Assembly (NCBI GenBank): GCA_947450365.1
Contig: CANFVE010000024.1
Location: forward strand, 1 to 40,235
DNA: 40,235 nt
Source: Cytophagaceae bacterium
GTDB lineage: Bacteria > Bacteroidota > Bacteroidia > Cytophagales > Spirosomataceae
Direction of reading: 5' to 3'
The notes under the pieces were generated by a model, which was not told where the DNA came from, did no database searches, and saw only the letters and a program-made list of their open reading frames with translations. The translations under genes and the position numbers were made by a program. The stretch's first letter is position 1, and the number at the start of each line of letters is the position of its first letter. Shown here in pieces: positions 1-9,792 of this stretch.

Positions 1-2135
1 ATAATGATAATCGTGTTTTTGAAATTCGCCGTACGCCCCTTGTTATCCGTCAAACGCCCCTCATCCAATACCTGCAATAAAATATTCCAAACATCCGGAT
101 GAGCCTTTTCTATTTCGTCCAACAAAACCACCGAATAAGGCTTTCTACGCACCGCTTCGGTCAATTGACCCCCTTCATCATAACCCACATAGCCCGGAGG
201 CGCACCGATTAAACGAGAAACGGCATGGCGTTCTTGGTACTCCGACATATCAATCCGCACAATCGCATTCTCATCATTGAATAAATACGATGCCAATGAT
301 TTCGCTAATTCGGTCTTCCCTACCCCAGTCGTTCCCAGGAAAATAAAGGAACCAATCGGCTTACGTGGATCCTGCAAACCCGCCCGCGAGCGACGTACCG
401 CATCGGAAACCATCTCGATCGCCTGATCTTGACCTGCGACCCGTTTGTGCAATTCATCCTCCAAATGAAGTAATTTGTCAATCTCCGTTTGCAACATCTT
501 TTGGACAGGAATCCCGGTCCATTTCGCTACTACCTCGGCGATGTTCTCGGCCGTTACCTCCTCTTGCAACATCGAATTATCTCCCGCCGATGTTTCCTGT
601 AATTCCTTCAAATGCTTCTCAGCCTCCACCAATCGGCCATAGCGAATCTCCGCCACCTTCCCATATTCCCCTTGTCGCTCCGCCTGATCCGCCTCTAATT
701 TCAATCGATCAATCGCCTCTTTTTCCTTGCGAACTGCATCGAGCACCGATTTCTCGGCTTGCCATTTGCCCTTCAGCGCATCCCGTTTTTCACTTAAATC
801 CGCCAAATCACGTGTTAAAATCGTTTCCTTTTCCTTGTTATTTTCCCGACGAATCGCCTCCCGCTCAATTTCCAACTGCATAATCTTCCGCTGAATATCA
901 TCAATCTCCTCCGGCACTGAATCGATTTCCAACCGCATTTTGGCCGAAGCCTCATCCATCAAATCAATTGCCTTATCCGGCAAGAAACGATCTGAAATAT
1001 ACCGATTCGATAACTCCACCGCCGCGATCACCGCATCATCCTGAATCCGAACTCCATGGTGCAATTCGTATTTATCCTTAATGCCCCGCAAAATCGAGAT
1101 TGCATCCGCGACATCGGGTTCTTCGACCAGTACCGACTGGAACCGACGTTCCAAAGCCTTATCTTTCTCAATATACTTTTGGTATTCCTTCAAGGTCGTG
1201 GCGCCAATCGCATGCAATTCCCCGCGGGCCAGGGCAGGTTTTAATAAATTCGCCGCATCCATCGCCCCTTCACCGCCGCCACCGGCACCGATCAAGGTAT
1301 GAATCTCGTCGATAAACAAAACAATTTCCCCATCCGAATCCGTCACTTCTTTGATCACCGCTTTTAAACGCTCCTCGAATTCCCCTTTGTATTTGGCCCC
1401 AGCGACCAATAAACCCATATCCAGCGACATGACGATTTTTGATTTCAAATTTTCAGGTACGTCGCCCGACACGATTCGTTGGGCCAAGCCCTCCACAATT
1501 GCCGTTTTTCCCACTCCGGGTTCACCCAAAAGAATTGGGTTGTTTTTGGTCCGACGAGATAAAATCTGTAGCACCCGACGGATCTCTTCATCCCGACCGA
1601 TCACCGGGTCAATTTTCCCGGCCTTAGCTAATTCATTTAAATTCTTACCATATTTTTCAAGAGACTGGTAAGTACTCTCTGCATGTGGATCGTTCACTTT
1701 TCTATTTCCTCTAAGTTCTGTGATAGCTTTTTTAAGATTTTCTTTATTCAGGCCAACGGATTTCAACACATCCGAAACTGCATCTGAATGCTCCAGCAAG
1801 GAAAGAAATAAAATTTCCACGCTGACATACGAATCCCCAAAGGTTTCTTTGGCTTTATCAGCCTTTTGCAAAGCCTGCTGCAGGCCATTACTGACATAGG
1901 GCTGACCACCCGAAACTTTGGGGTAATTCGCTAAAATAGGCGATAATTTTTCTTGAATCTGTGCGGCGGAAATGCCTAATTTCTTCAAGATAAAGGAAGT
2001 CGTTTGCGTATCATCACGCAAAATCGCGGCTAATAAGTGGCCGGTTTCAATGGCTTGTTGGCCTCCCTCGGTCGCCAACTCCATCGCGTTTTGAATCAAA
2101 ATACTCGCTTGAGCTGTGTAGGAATTTGGATTCAT
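1..2135 (-). CDS. clpB: ATP-dependent chaperone ClpB (3' end outside the window)
   Basis: ClpB is a cytosolic hexameric AAA+ disaggregase that works with DnaK to rescue aggregated proteins. The ATG at 2135 opens a continuous minus-strand frame of 711 codons running off the window edge; the family is about 860-870 residues, so roughly 150 C-terminal residues are missing. It begins [11 protein letters not shown] and carries the duplicated Clp N-domain (about residues 1-150). The first AAA module has Walker A GEPGVGKT (around 1500-1530), the coiled-coil middle domain lies around 450-900, and the second module has Walker A GTTGVGKT (around 311-340). The visible end reads [17 protein letters not shown], typical of the ClpB second ATPase domain. 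The 112-base upstream region shows no convincing -7 box. Identification is firm; only completeness is unknown. Confidence 0.96.
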   Translation of the reverse strand, partial: MNPNSYTAQASILIQNAMELATEGGQQAIETGHLLAAILRDDTQTTSFILKKLGISAAQIQEKLSPILANYPKVSGGQPYVSNGLQQALQKADKAKETFGDSYVSVEILFLSLLEHSDAVSDVLKSVGLNKENLKKAITELRGNRKVNDPHAESTYQSLEKYGKNLNELAKAGKIDPVIGRDEEIRRVLQILSRRTKNNPILLGEPGVGKTAIVEGLAQRIVSGDVPENLKSKIVMSLDMGLLVAGAKYKGEFEERLKAVIKEVTDSDGEIVLFIDEIHTLIGAGGGGEGAMDAANLLKPALARGELHAIGATTLKEYQKYIEKDKALERRFQSVLVEEPDVADAISILRGIKDKYELHHGVRIQDDAVIAAVELSNRYISDRFLPDKAIDLMDEASAKMRLEIDSVPEEIDDIQRKIMQLEIEREAIRRENNKEKETILTRDLADLSEKRDALKGKWQAEKSVLDAVRKEKEAIDRLKLEADQAERQGEYGKVAEIRYGRLVEAEKHLKELQETSAGDNSMLQEEVTAENIAEVVAKWTGIPVQKMLQTEIDKLLHLEDELHKRVAGQDQAIEMVSDAVRRSRAGLQDPRKPIGSFIFLGTTGVGKTELAKSLASYLFNDENAIVRIDMSEYQERHAVSRLIGAPPGYVGYDEGGQLTEAVRRKPYSVVLLDEIEKAHPDVWNILLQVLDEGRLTDNKGRTANFKNTIII

Positions 2136-2224
2136 AGGATTTAAATTTTTCCGGGCATGGAATCAATTTAAAACCCAATCCTTGAAATCGGAAAAAATGG
2201 CGCGATATTATTCAAAACCTGAGC

Positions 2225-2249
2225 AAAATCAGTCAAAAAGTCTGATTTT
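2225..2249 (-). terminator. hairpin overlapping the esterase stop codon
   Basis: AAAATCAG (2225-2232) and CTGATTTT (2242-2249) form a perfect 8-bp stem with a 9-base loop. On the minus strand the hairpin starts at the esterase stop codon and ends in TTTTGC. The T-run is short, so this is a weak intrinsic terminator candidate separating the esterase from clpB. Confidence 0.45.
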
Positions 2250-3543
2250 ACGGTTTCAGGAGAGAAAATAACCACCCATAAGCCTTTTCTGTTTGTTCCG
2301 GAAAAGTCCAATGACCCGTCTCCAAAGCCAAAAATAATTCCTTTGGCGCATCAATTACATTATAGGCCGCGTACATGGAGGTAGGTGGACAAGTTTCATC
2401 ATTATATCCCCAAGTATAAAACCCGGGGATTTCTAATCGACGGGCAAAATTCACCACATCATAATAGGGAAGCGTGACCAGCTTTGCCTTGGTCTCGTTC
2501 CATTCCCGATTTGGTTTTTCGAAATAATGCGGCCATCCACCTGCTCGGCCCGATAAATCACCCGTCACGTCCGATAAAGCCGGATATAAGGCCACCAAAC
2601 TCTTCACCCGCGAATCCAAAGCCGCCGTAACAATGGACAAAGCTCCACCTTGGCTTCCACCAATCACAGCCAAATTTACGCCATCAAATTGGGGTAAGCT
2701 CGTGATAAAATCATTTGCTCGTACACAACCCATATAGACCCTTTTGTAGAAAAAGCGATCCTTATCGTCCATGTTATAATTCCAATAGCCACTTAATATT
2801 CCCGCACCTAAATCGGTATACACGGAAGGTTCCATCGTCACCGGAATGCCGTGAATGCCTATTTGGAACGTAATATAGCCCTTATCCGCATTGGAAATAT
2901 CTCCTCCATACGGTCGCACTCCCGCACCCGGCACTTGTAATATCGCGGGATATTTACCCTCTTTTTTAGGCACACATAAAATCCCATACAGTCGGGTACC
3001 TACTTTATAATTCTGCAAATTCACATGATAGACGTTCGTTTTTTCGGTACAGCGTTCCGGCATCAAGGTCATTTTCGCATCCATGGGAACCTTGGCTAAA
3101 TCAGCTTTGGCATTTTGCCAAAAAGCATCAAAATCGGCCGGATTAGAAACTGTCGGCTTCAAACTCAAAGGCGCAATACCCGCCGTGGCTAAATTCCGAT
3201 ATTCTTTCCCATCCACTTCTGCCGTGGCAATGCAACGCAAGAAACCTGCGCTTGGCATACTTTGAGCCGGGATTTGCAAGCTACCTGAAGTGGATACTAG
3301 CGAACCAGTCAACGAAGGCGTCATCCGCTCAGGTCCCACTTGATACGTAATTTTGGCATTCGGCACCAAGCTACCATTTTTCATGACTTGTATGCTGAAA
3401 TTTACTTTTTCGCCGACAGCATATTGCCAATTCGCATGGTCTGCCGTGACCACCACCCGCACCAATTGAACCGAAGGCTGAGCCCATACCAATCCGCTGC
3501 TCACAAAAAGCAGCACTACTAAAAATTTACAACGTGTCCACAT
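2248..3543 (-). CDS. secreted acetyl-esterase / acetylxylan-esterase-like alpha/beta hydrolase
   Basis: Predicted to hydrolyse acetyl or other ester groups on sugars or oligosaccharides in the periplasm. Residues 1-22 form a signal peptide ending VWAQ. Residues of about 25-125 look like an N-terminal beta-sandwich, and the rest is an alpha/beta-hydrolase of the acetyl xylan esterase (AXE1)/cephalosporin-C deacetylase type. The catalytic triad can be read as Ser297 in GGSQGG, Asp382 in YNDETCPP and His411 in ETGHW. The ATG at 3543 lies inside the 3' end of the histidine kinase gene (17-base overlap), suggesting co-transcription. It is preceded at a 4-base distance by the inverted repeat at 3548-3563. 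The substrate cannot be told from sequence. Confidence 0.85.
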   Translation of the reverse strand: MWTRCKFLVVLLFVSSGLVWAQPSVQLVRVVVTADHANWQYAVGEKVNFSIQVMKNGSLVPNAKITYQVGPERMTPSLTGSLVSTSGSLQIPAQSMPSAGFLRCIATAEVDGKEYRNLATAGIAPLSLKPTVSNPADFDAFWQNAKADLAKVPMDAKMTLMPERCTEKTNVYHVNLQNYKVGTRLYGILCVPKKEGKYPAILQVPGAGVRPYGGDISNADKGYITFQIGIHGIPVTMEPSVYTDLGAGILSGYWNYNMDDKDRFFYKRVYMGCVRANDFITSLPQFDGVNLAVIGGSQGGALSIVTAALDSRVKSLVALYPALSDVTGDLSGRAGGWPHYFEKPNREWNETKAKLVTLPYYDVVNFARRLEIPGFYTWGYNDETCPPTSMYAAYNVIDAPKELFLALETGHWTFPEQTEKAYGWLFSLLKP

Positions 3544-6500
3544 AAGTTTTAAATAGGTTTAAAGCGTTTTTTAAGTCAATGATTTCAGTTTCAAATTGTT
3601 CAAAATTACATACTTTGGCCTTTTTTTCCATCGCCTCACACAGAGCATGCACGGACGCGGCCCCTAAGGTACCCGAATTGCCCTTCAAGGTATGAAGCTC
3701 CGATTGAACTCCTTTGCAATCATTCGCCCGATACGCAGTTTCGGATTGGGAGATTTGCTCCTCAGCTTCTGCGATAAAATCCACCAGCATCCCTTTCACA
3801 AATGCGGGATCACCCCCCACCGCCTCTGACAAAGAATCCAATATGCCCTGATCGACTACTGGAATCTCATGCGGCAATTTACCCTTCGGCTCCTCCTGCA
3901 AAATAGATTTTTTACCGCTTACCCAAGCAAGCACAATCGAAATTAATTGATTCGCACGGATCGGTTTAGCCAAATAATCATCCATGCCCACCGCCATAAA
4001 GCGTTCACGATCTTCACGCATCGCATAAGCTGTCATGGCAATGATCGGAGGTAAATCGGGCAGATTCAATTGTTTCAACCGGGCCGTGGTTTCCATTCCA
4101 TCCATTTCGGGCATTTGAATGTCCATCAATATCAAATCATAGGTTTTTGCCTGTGCTTTTTCGATTGCCTCGTGCCCGCTAGTGGCCATATCGATGGTGC
4201 AACCGGCTTTAATAAGGATTTGGCTGGCTACTTTCCGATTTGTCGCATTATCATCGACCAACAAAATTTCCGGCCTCAAATCCGCCAATTTCCCTCCAAT
4301 CACAAATCGATCTTCCGCCTTGCGCTGATTGGCGAGCTTTGGATTTCCTTCCTTCAAATGTACTTTAAACCAAAACGTACTTCCTTTGCCTAATTCGGAT
4401 TCCACCCCGATATCCCCTTGCATCATTTTACAGAACTCACGGGAAATAGCGAGTCCGAGGCCGGTTCCACCGTGGACTTTGGTGGTGGAATTATCTAATT
4501 GTTGGAACGCATTAAACAAAATTTTCCGATCCTCTTCACCAATTCCTACACCCGTATCGGTCACGCGAACCATTAAATCAAACGAATCTTTTAGGCGATT
4601 TTCCATCGAAAGCGATATGGTCACTTTCCCCTGCTCGGTAAATTTAAGGGCGTTCGAGGTTAAATTCGAGAGGATTTGCAATAGACGTGTTTCATCCGCT
4701 ACGACACAACCTGGAATATCCGAAGCAATTTCATAGCGTAATGTATTCCCCTTGGCATTGGCTACTTGAGAAAATAAAACCATCAAACGTTCAAGCACAT
4801 CCTCGAGCATAAAATCACTCGGATGTAAATCCATTTTTCCTGCCTCGATTTTGGCTAAATCCAAAATATCGTTCAATATATGCAAGAGCGTATCCGACGA
4901 TTTGCGGATGGTTTGCACATAATCTGTTTGATCTTCATCTAAAGGCGTATCACTCAATAAATCCACCATGCCGATCACCCCATTCATGGGCGTACGGATT
5001 TCATGACTCATATTGGCCAAAAACTGCTCCTTCACTTTCAAGGACCTTTCCGCTTGTTCCCGCGCGAAAACCAGTTCACGCTGATATTTCTTCAAATCCG
5101 TAATATCCCGGGCGATTCCCGAAACCTCCGAAATCATGCCTTGGGCTAAAATAGGATTCAAATACACCTCAAGCCACTTTTCAAGGCCTTCATTGGTTTG
5201 TAATTCGAGTTCAAAATGCTGTTTTTGACCTCGAAAAGCGGCTTTGTATTTTTCTTCCAAGGGTCTTCGTTCCGCCGGGGGCAACAATCGGAAACCCATG
5301 GTTTCAGTGGAAAAATTGAGTTGGGGTTTCATGTTCAATTGTTCCTCCAACAATTCCGAATAATCATGATTAAAACTCGTCAACATGAGTCGTTTATTCA
5401 CCGACCACATCAAGTGCGAACTGCCTTCAAAAATCGCATTCAAACGGGCCGTTTCACGTGCTAAAGCCTCTTCCGCTTGTTTTCGGGCGATCGCAAGGGC
5501 CACTTGGCCCGAAATAAAATCCAATAATTCCAAATCGCGACGTTCATATTTATTCGCCCGCTCATAAGATTTCACCCCGATAATTCCCGTCACCCGATCA
5601 CCAATTTTCAGCGGCACGCAAAGCATCACCTTAGGAACTACGCCATAGAGGTAAATGACTTTTTCTTTGGCCAATTGATGTATCTCGTCGTCATGTAAAA
5701 TCAAGGGCTTATTCGCCATAATGGCATATTCTGTTAAGCCATTGCCTAATTTTCGTTTGGTAAAATGCACCCGTGAATTGAAATATTCATCCACATAATA
5801 GGGAAAATAGAGGTAACTTTTTCCGGGGTCGTATTGGGCGATGAAGAAATTCTTTACGTCGATGACCTCTCCTAATTGCTTATGGATATTCAGGTATAAA
5901 TCGTCCAAATTGGTCGAATTAATGGTTACCTGAGCAATGGAAGTAAATAATTTATTGGCCCGTTCCGCGCGAACTTTGGCGGTGGAATTATGTAAAATAC
6001 AGCGATATGCGGTAGGGACACCCTTTTCGAATCGACAGGTCGCAGAACCACTGACATAAAGCCGTCGACCATCTTTTTGGCGAAATACGGCTGTAAATTC
6101 TGGGATTTCTTGGCCTTTGCTCAATTGTTCAAATTGCGCCAAAGTCAAATGCGCAAATTCAGGATGCAACACATCTTGAATTTTCAAGTCTTTTGCCTCT
6201 TCCTCCGAATAGCCCATGGTTTCTAACCAGGCGCGATTCACAAATAAAAATCGACCCGTGATCCCGGTAATTTGGATGAGGTCGGTGGTATTATTAATCA
6301 AATCTTGCAACTGTGCATTCGATCGATTTAGCGCTTCAGAAACCTTTTTTCGTTCGCTGACATCCTCTCCAATGATACTCAAATAACTCATTTGATCCCC
6401 TTCGCTGAGGACTGTGGAGGCTACTTCCACCCATTTAATCTGCCCTTTTTTCGTGATGTAATTTCGTTCCCGCTCTTCAAATAAGCCTCCCGTGGCAATC

Positions 6501-6715
6501 GCTTTATTAAAAGAAGCTCGGCGGGATTCACTTTCACCGGATGGAAGTAAGGTTGAAAAGAAATCTCGGCCATTTAATTCATTGGGGGCATAGCCGAGCA
6601 ATTGATGTGTATACGCATTCGCATGAACAATGATCCCATCCGTGGACATGATGATACCGAAAAGTTTAAGGCCTTCGAGGGTTTTGATCAAATTGTCCGT
6701 AGACGCTTGCTCCAT
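3527..6715 (-). CDS. hybrid sensor histidine kinase (PAS-PAS-GAF-PAS-HisKA-HATPase-REC-Hpt)
   Basis: A cytoplasmic multistep phosphorelay kinase of 1062 residues with no transmembrane segment. The order is PAS (about 10-125), PAS (about 135-255), GAF (about 270-415), PAS (about 425-545), HisKA with phospho-acceptor His571 in NMSHEIRTPMNG, HATPase (about 680-795; DTGVGIG and GGTGLGLAIS boxes), receiver with Asp865 in LMDIQMPEMDG, and a C-terminal Hpt domain with His1008 in LHTLKGNSGTLG. All three relay residues are intact, so one protein could carry His-Asp-His transfer; the final response regulator is not in this window. The start MEQASTDN at 6715 is preferred over the upstream in-frame codon at 6802, which would overlap rsmA and adds non-PAS sequence. 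Its end overlaps the esterase gene, its probable partner in the transcript. Confidence 0.93.
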   Translation of the reverse strand: MEQASTDNLIKTLEGLKLFGIIMSTDGIIVHANAYTHQLLGYAPNELNGRDFFSTLLPSGESESRRASFNKAIATGGLFEERERNYITKKGQIKWVEVASTVLSEGDQMSYLSIIGEDVSERKKVSEALNRSNAQLQDLINNTTDLIQITGITGRFLFVNRAWLETMGYSEEEAKDLKIQDVLHPEFAHLTLAQFEQLSKGQEIPEFTAVFRQKDGRRLYVSGSATCRFEKGVPTAYRCILHNSTAKVRAERANKLFTSIAQVTINSTNLDDLYLNIHKQLGEVIDVKNFFIAQYDPGKSYLYFPYYVDEYFNSRVHFTKRKLGNGLTEYAIMANKPLILHDDEIHQLAKEKVIYLYGVVPKVMLCVPLKIGDRVTGIIGVKSYERANKYERRDLELLDFISGQVALAIARKQAEEALARETARLNAIFEGSSHLMWSVNKRLMLTSFNHDYSELLEEQLNMKPQLNFSTETMGFRLLPPAERRPLEEKYKAAFRGQKQHFELELQTNEGLEKWLEVYLNPILAQGMISEVSGIARDITDLKKYQRELVFAREQAERSLKVKEQFLANMSHEIRTPMNGVIGMVDLLSDTPLDEDQTDYVQTIRKSSDTLLHILNDILDLAKIEAGKMDLHPSDFMLEDVLERLMVLFSQVANAKGNTLRYEIASDIPGCVVADETRLLQILSNLTSNALKFTEQGKVTISLSMENRLKDSFDLMVRVTDTGVGIGEEDRKILFNAFQQLDNSTTKVHGGTGLGLAISREFCKMMQGDIGVESELGKGSTFWFKVHLKEGNPKLANQRKAEDRFVIGGKLADLRPEILLVDDNATNRKVASQILIKAGCTIDMATSGHEAIEKAQAKTYDLILMDIQMPEMDGMETTARLKQLNLPDLPPIIAMTAYAMREDRERFMAVGMDDYLAKPIRANQLISIVLAWVSGKKSILQEEPKGKLPHEIPVVDQGILDSLSEAVGGDPAFVKGMLVDFIAEAEEQISQSETAYRANDCKGVQSELHTLKGNSGTLGAASVHALCEAMEKKAKVCNFEQFETEIIDLKNALNLFKTYVDTL
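3548..3563. repeat. inverted repeat TTTAAATAGGTTTAAA before the esterase start
   Basis: Six-base arms TTTAAA flank the centre TAGG. The element lies inside the last codons of the kinase gene (NLFK) and 4 bases ahead of the esterase ATG. The identical 16-mer recurs at 36484-36499, with close relatives at 26158-26173 and 33873-33888, each just upstream of a minus-strand start codon. Function unknown. Confidence 0.6.
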
Positions 6716-6786
6716 GCTTAATTCTAAAATTTTGATTAAATGTACAAAAAAGGGCTTAATTTTACTTATTAAACCCCAAAGAGCAG

Positions 6787-7569
6787 GTGCAAGTACGAGC
6801 AAAAAAAAGTTTAGGCCAACATTTTTTAAATGATTTAAACGCAGCAGAGCGCATTGTAGATGGCTTGGTACCGAATGGGGCTTATCAAAAAGTCCTGGAA
6901 ATCGGCCCTGGCATGGGCGTTTTAACGCAGTTTTTAGTCAAGAAAACAGACTACCAAACTTTTTTAATCGAGATAGACCAAGAGTCCGTCGCTTATTTGC
7001 GCAAAAACTATTTGGAATTCACAGGGACAAGGCTCATCGATGGCGATTTTTTACGCTATCCCCTGGAATCTATTTTTGGCGAGGAAAAATTCGGGATTGT
7101 AGGGAATTTCCCCTATTTCATATCGACACAAATTTTCTTTCGAATTTTAGATTACAAGGATCAATGCGTGGAAGTCGTTGGAATGTTGCAAAAAGAAGTG
7201 GCCGTTCGCCTGGCCGCCAAACCCGGAAATAAGGACTATGGCATTTTGAGCGTGTTATTGCAGGCTTATTATGATATTGAATATCTGTTTAGTTTGGGAC
7301 CGGAGGTATTTACGCCGCCACCCAAGGTGAATTCGGGCGTGATTCGCTTAGTGCGAAATTGGGATAAAAAACTAGACTGCGATCCGGCAAAATTTAAATC
7401 CTTGGTCAAAATGGCCTTCAATCAGCGTAGAAAAACGCTTCGAAATGCCTTGAGGGCCTTACAATTGCCCGACCATCCCCTTTTAAACAAACGCGCCGAA
7501 CAATTAGGTGTGGCCGAATTTACCGAGCTCACCGAAATGTGGAAAGCGCAAGGATATCCAGGCGCTTAG
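6787..7569 (+). CDS. rsmA: 16S rRNA (adenine(1518)-N6/adenine(1519)-N6)-dimethyltransferase
   Basis: Dimethylates two adjacent adenines in the 3'-terminal hairpin of 16S rRNA during small-subunit assembly. The protein has 260 residues, normal for the family. The N-terminus KKSLGQHFLND is the classic KsgA signature, followed by SAM-binding EIGPGMGVLT and the catalytic GNFPYFISTQIFFR segment (NFPY form of the NLPY motif); a helical C-terminal domain includes FNQRRKTLRNAL. The start is GTG at 6787: an in-frame stop at 6757-6759 leaves no ATG in between, and the start matches the family's N-terminus. It is divergent from the kinase gene (71-base gap) and opens a plus-strand run of housekeeping genes. 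Confidence 0.96.
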   Translation: MQVRAKKSLGQHFLNDLNAAERIVDGLVPNGAYQKVLEIGPGMGVLTQFLVKKTDYQTFLIEIDQESVAYLRKNYLEFTGTRLIDGDFLRYPLESIFGEEKFGIVGNFPYFISTQIFFRILDYKDQCVEVVGMLQKEVAVRLAAKPGNKDYGILSVLLQAYYDIEYLFSLGPEVFTPPPKVNSGVIRLVRNWDKKLDCDPAKFKSLVKMAFNQRRKTLRNALRALQLPDHPLLNKRAEQLGVAEFTELTEMWKAQGYPGA

Positions 7570-7631
7570 TTTAATGATTTCTTTAAACAAATAGGATTTT
7601 TTTCAGGCAATAATGCATAAATTGCGGCACG

Positions 7632-9008
7632 ATGGAAGATTTAAACCCACAACACCTTCCTTTTGAACTCACCAAAGAGTTTCTTGCTGAAATTCGCTCC
7701 TGGATAGAAAACCAAGCGAATGAGGAGATTATTGCCCAAATGGGGGACCTTTTTCCAGCCGATATCACCAATATTTTAGATGAATTAACGGGAGAGGAAG
7801 CGAAGTACATCGTATTACTTTTAGATACAAAAATTGCAGCCGAAATCATCTCCACGCTCGATGCAGATGATCGGAAAAAATTTCTGAAAAATTTCAATTC
7901 TAAGGAAATTGCTGAATACATCAACGTCATCGATTCCGATGATGCTGTGGACATTTTAAATGAACAACCGGTTCGGATCCGAGAAGAAGTGATTGCTTTA
8001 TTGAAGGACCGTGAACAGGCTCGTTTCATTATCGATTTAATGCATTATGACGAGGATTGCGCGGGTGGATTGATGCAGAAAGAGTTAATTAAAATCAACG
8101 TCAAACAAACTGTGACGGAATGTGTGGAGGAGATTCGTCGGCAAGCCGAGGATGTAGAAAAGGTCTATACCGTGTATGTGGTGGACGATGATGGAAAATT
8201 ATTGGGCACGGTTTCCTTGAAAAAAATCATTTTGGCCAAACGCGGATCTAAGATTCAGGATGTGTATGAGGATGATGAAATCGTTTCTGTACAAACTTAT
8301 GTACCGGGAGAAGAGGTGGCGGATTTAATGCAGAAATATGATTTAGAAGCGATTCCGGTGGTGAATATTCAGGGGCGTTTGTTGGGTCGTATTACGATTG
8401 ATGACGTGGTCGATTTTATTACGGAATCGGCGCAAGAAGATATTCAGGTGATGGCCGGTATTTCGGAGGATGTAGAGGAAGATGACTCTGTGTGGTTGTT
8501 GGTCCGTTCGCGTTTACCCTGGTTGATCGCTGGAATGGTCGGTAGTTTTTTGGCGGCGAAAATCATCGACCGTTTTGATTCAACAATCGCTATTTTACCA
8601 GCTATTTCAGCCTTTATTCCATTGATTGGTTCCACGGGAGGCAATGTGGGGATTCAATCCTCTTCCTTAATCGTACAAAGTTTGGCGGATAAAAGTGGCT
8701 TGGATACGACTTTAGGAAAACGTTTACAAAAGGTATTATTAGTCGCGTTAATCAATGCGTTGATTGCGGCGATATTTGCGTTTGGATGCTCTTTGTTGGT
8801 GGATTCAGGTGAAATTATGTTATCCACTACCGTATCGATTTCCCTATTTGCCGTGGTTATGTTGGCCTCGCTGATGGGTACGATAACGCCCTTGGTGTTG
8901 AACCAATTGAAAATTAATCCAGCCGTAGCCAGTGGGCCATTTATCACGACGACCAATGACATTTTGGGCTATGGCGTGTATTTTCTCATTGTCTATTTAT
9001 TGTTGTAG
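7632..9008 (+). CDS. mgtE: magnesium transporter MgtE
   Basis: An inner-membrane Mg2+ channel/transporter gated by cytosolic Mg2+. The 458 residues show the MgtE N-terminal helical domain (about 10-125), two CBS domains (about 130-255), a connecting helix and the C-terminal five-helix membrane domain (about 285-458). The pore segment PLIGSTGGNVGIQSSSLIVQ and the last-helix motif TTTNDILGYGVYF, which supplies the selectivity-site Asp in characterised MgtE, are present. It starts at ATG 7632, 62 bases after rsmA; no convincing separate promoter was seen. The stop lies 3 bases before dtd. Length and motifs are normal. Confidence 0.96.
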   Translation: MEDLNPQHLPFELTKEFLAEIRSWIENQANEEIIAQMGDLFPADITNILDELTGEEAKYIVLLLDTKIAAEIISTLDADDRKKFLKNFNSKEIAEYINVIDSDDAVDILNEQPVRIREEVIALLKDREQARFIIDLMHYDEDCAGGLMQKELIKINVKQTVTECVEEIRRQAEDVEKVYTVYVVDDDGKLLGTVSLKKIILAKRGSKIQDVYEDDEIVSVQTYVPGEEVADLMQKYDLEAIPVVNIQGRLLGRITIDDVVDFITESAQEDIQVMAGISEDVEEDDSVWLLVRSRLPWLIAGMVGSFLAAKIIDRFDSTIAILPAISAFIPLIGSTGGNVGIQSSSLIVQSLADKSGLDTTLGKRLQKVLLVALINALIAAIFAFGCSLLVDSGEIMLSTTVSISLFAVVMLASLMGTITPLVLNQLKINPAVASGPFITTTNDILGYGVYFLIVYLLL

Positions 9009-9011
9009 GAC

Positions 9012-9461
9012 ATGCTGGCGGTCATCCAACGTGTTTCTGAGGCAAGTTTATCGATCGAAGGTCGATTAAAGGCCTCTATTCAACAAGGATTCGTTGTTTT
9101 ACTCGGCCTCCATGTCTCAGATGAGCCATCGGATGTGACATACGTAGCATCTAAAATTGCAGCTTTGCGGATATTTTCAGATTCAGAAGGCAAAATGAAT
9201 TTGGACCTTCAGTCGGTGAATGGAGACATTTTATTGGTCAGTCAATTCACCTTGCATGCGCAGACCAAAAAGGGGAATCGGCCGAGCTTCCTCGAGGCTG
9301 CCCGACCCGAACAGGCAATTCCGCTCTACGAGGCCATGATTTCTGAATTAAGCCAGCGGCTTGGGAAAGCGATTCAAACAGGGACTTTTGGTGCAGACAT
9401 GCAGGTCCAATTAGTCAATGATGGCCCGGTCACCATTTTGATCGACTCAAAAAACCCGTAA
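9012..9461 (+). CDS. dtd: D-aminoacyl-tRNA deacylase
   Basis: Hydrolyses D-amino acids (and glycine mischarged on tRNA-Ala) from tRNA, a cytosolic proofreading enzyme. The 149 residues match the family's usual length. It begins MLAVIQRVSEASLSIEG and carries the active-site motifs SQFTLHA (about residue 79) and NDGPVTI near the C-terminus, the latter corresponding to the cross-subunit Gly-Pro motif. It lies 3 bases after mgtE and 1 base before the next gene, so it is part of a tight operon. Confidence 0.96.
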   Translation: MLAVIQRVSEASLSIEGRLKASIQQGFVVLLGLHVSDEPSDVTYVASKIAALRIFSDSEGKMNLDLQSVNGDILLVSQFTLHAQTKKGNRPSFLEAARPEQAIPLYEAMISELSQRLGKAIQTGTFGADMQVQLVNDGPVTILIDSKNP

Positions 9462-9462
9462 T

Positions 9463-9792
9463 ATGACGCTCAAGGAATCTCAAGCCATCGTGGACCAATG
9501 GATCAAAGAGGTAGGCGTTCGCTATTTTAATGAACTGACGAATATGGCGATGCTGACGGAAGAAGTGGGCGAAGTAGCCCGCATCATCGCGCGGAGGTAT
9601 GGCGAACAATCGGAGAAGGAATCAGATAAAACGAAAGATTTAGGGCAAGAAATGGCGGATGTCTTATTTGTATTAATTTGTTTGGCGAATCAAACAGGCA
9701 TCGATTTAAGCGAGGAATTCCTTAAAAATATCGCCAAAAAAACAGCAAGAGACCAGGATCGACATCACAATAATCCCAAATTAAAGGCATGA
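9463..9792 (+). CDS. MazG-like nucleotide pyrophosphohydrolase
   Basis: A small all-alpha NTP pyrophosphatase-like protein of 109 residues, probably removing or recycling nucleoside triphosphates (house-cleaning). The metal-binding pattern is visible: EEVGEVARII around residues 30-39 and EMADVLFVLICLANQTGIDL around 64-83. The exact nucleotide preference cannot be inferred. It starts 1 base after dtd and overlaps the following gene by 4 bases (ATGA), suggesting translational coupling. Confidence 0.87.
   Translation: MTLKESQAIVDQWIKEVGVRYFNELTNMAMLTEEVGEVARIIARRYGEQSEKESDKTKDLGQEMADVLFVLICLANQTGIDLSEEFLKNIAKKTARDQDRHHNNPKLKA

Noticed and set aside
365..1671. Several plus-strand open frames opposite clpB
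   Set aside because: They are antisense to a well-conserved ClpB frame, and their translations are proline/serine-rich with no recognisable domain.
6716..6802. N-terminal extension of the histidine kinase
   Set aside because: It would overlap the rsmA start, and the extra residues precede a natural PAS start at MEQASTDN.
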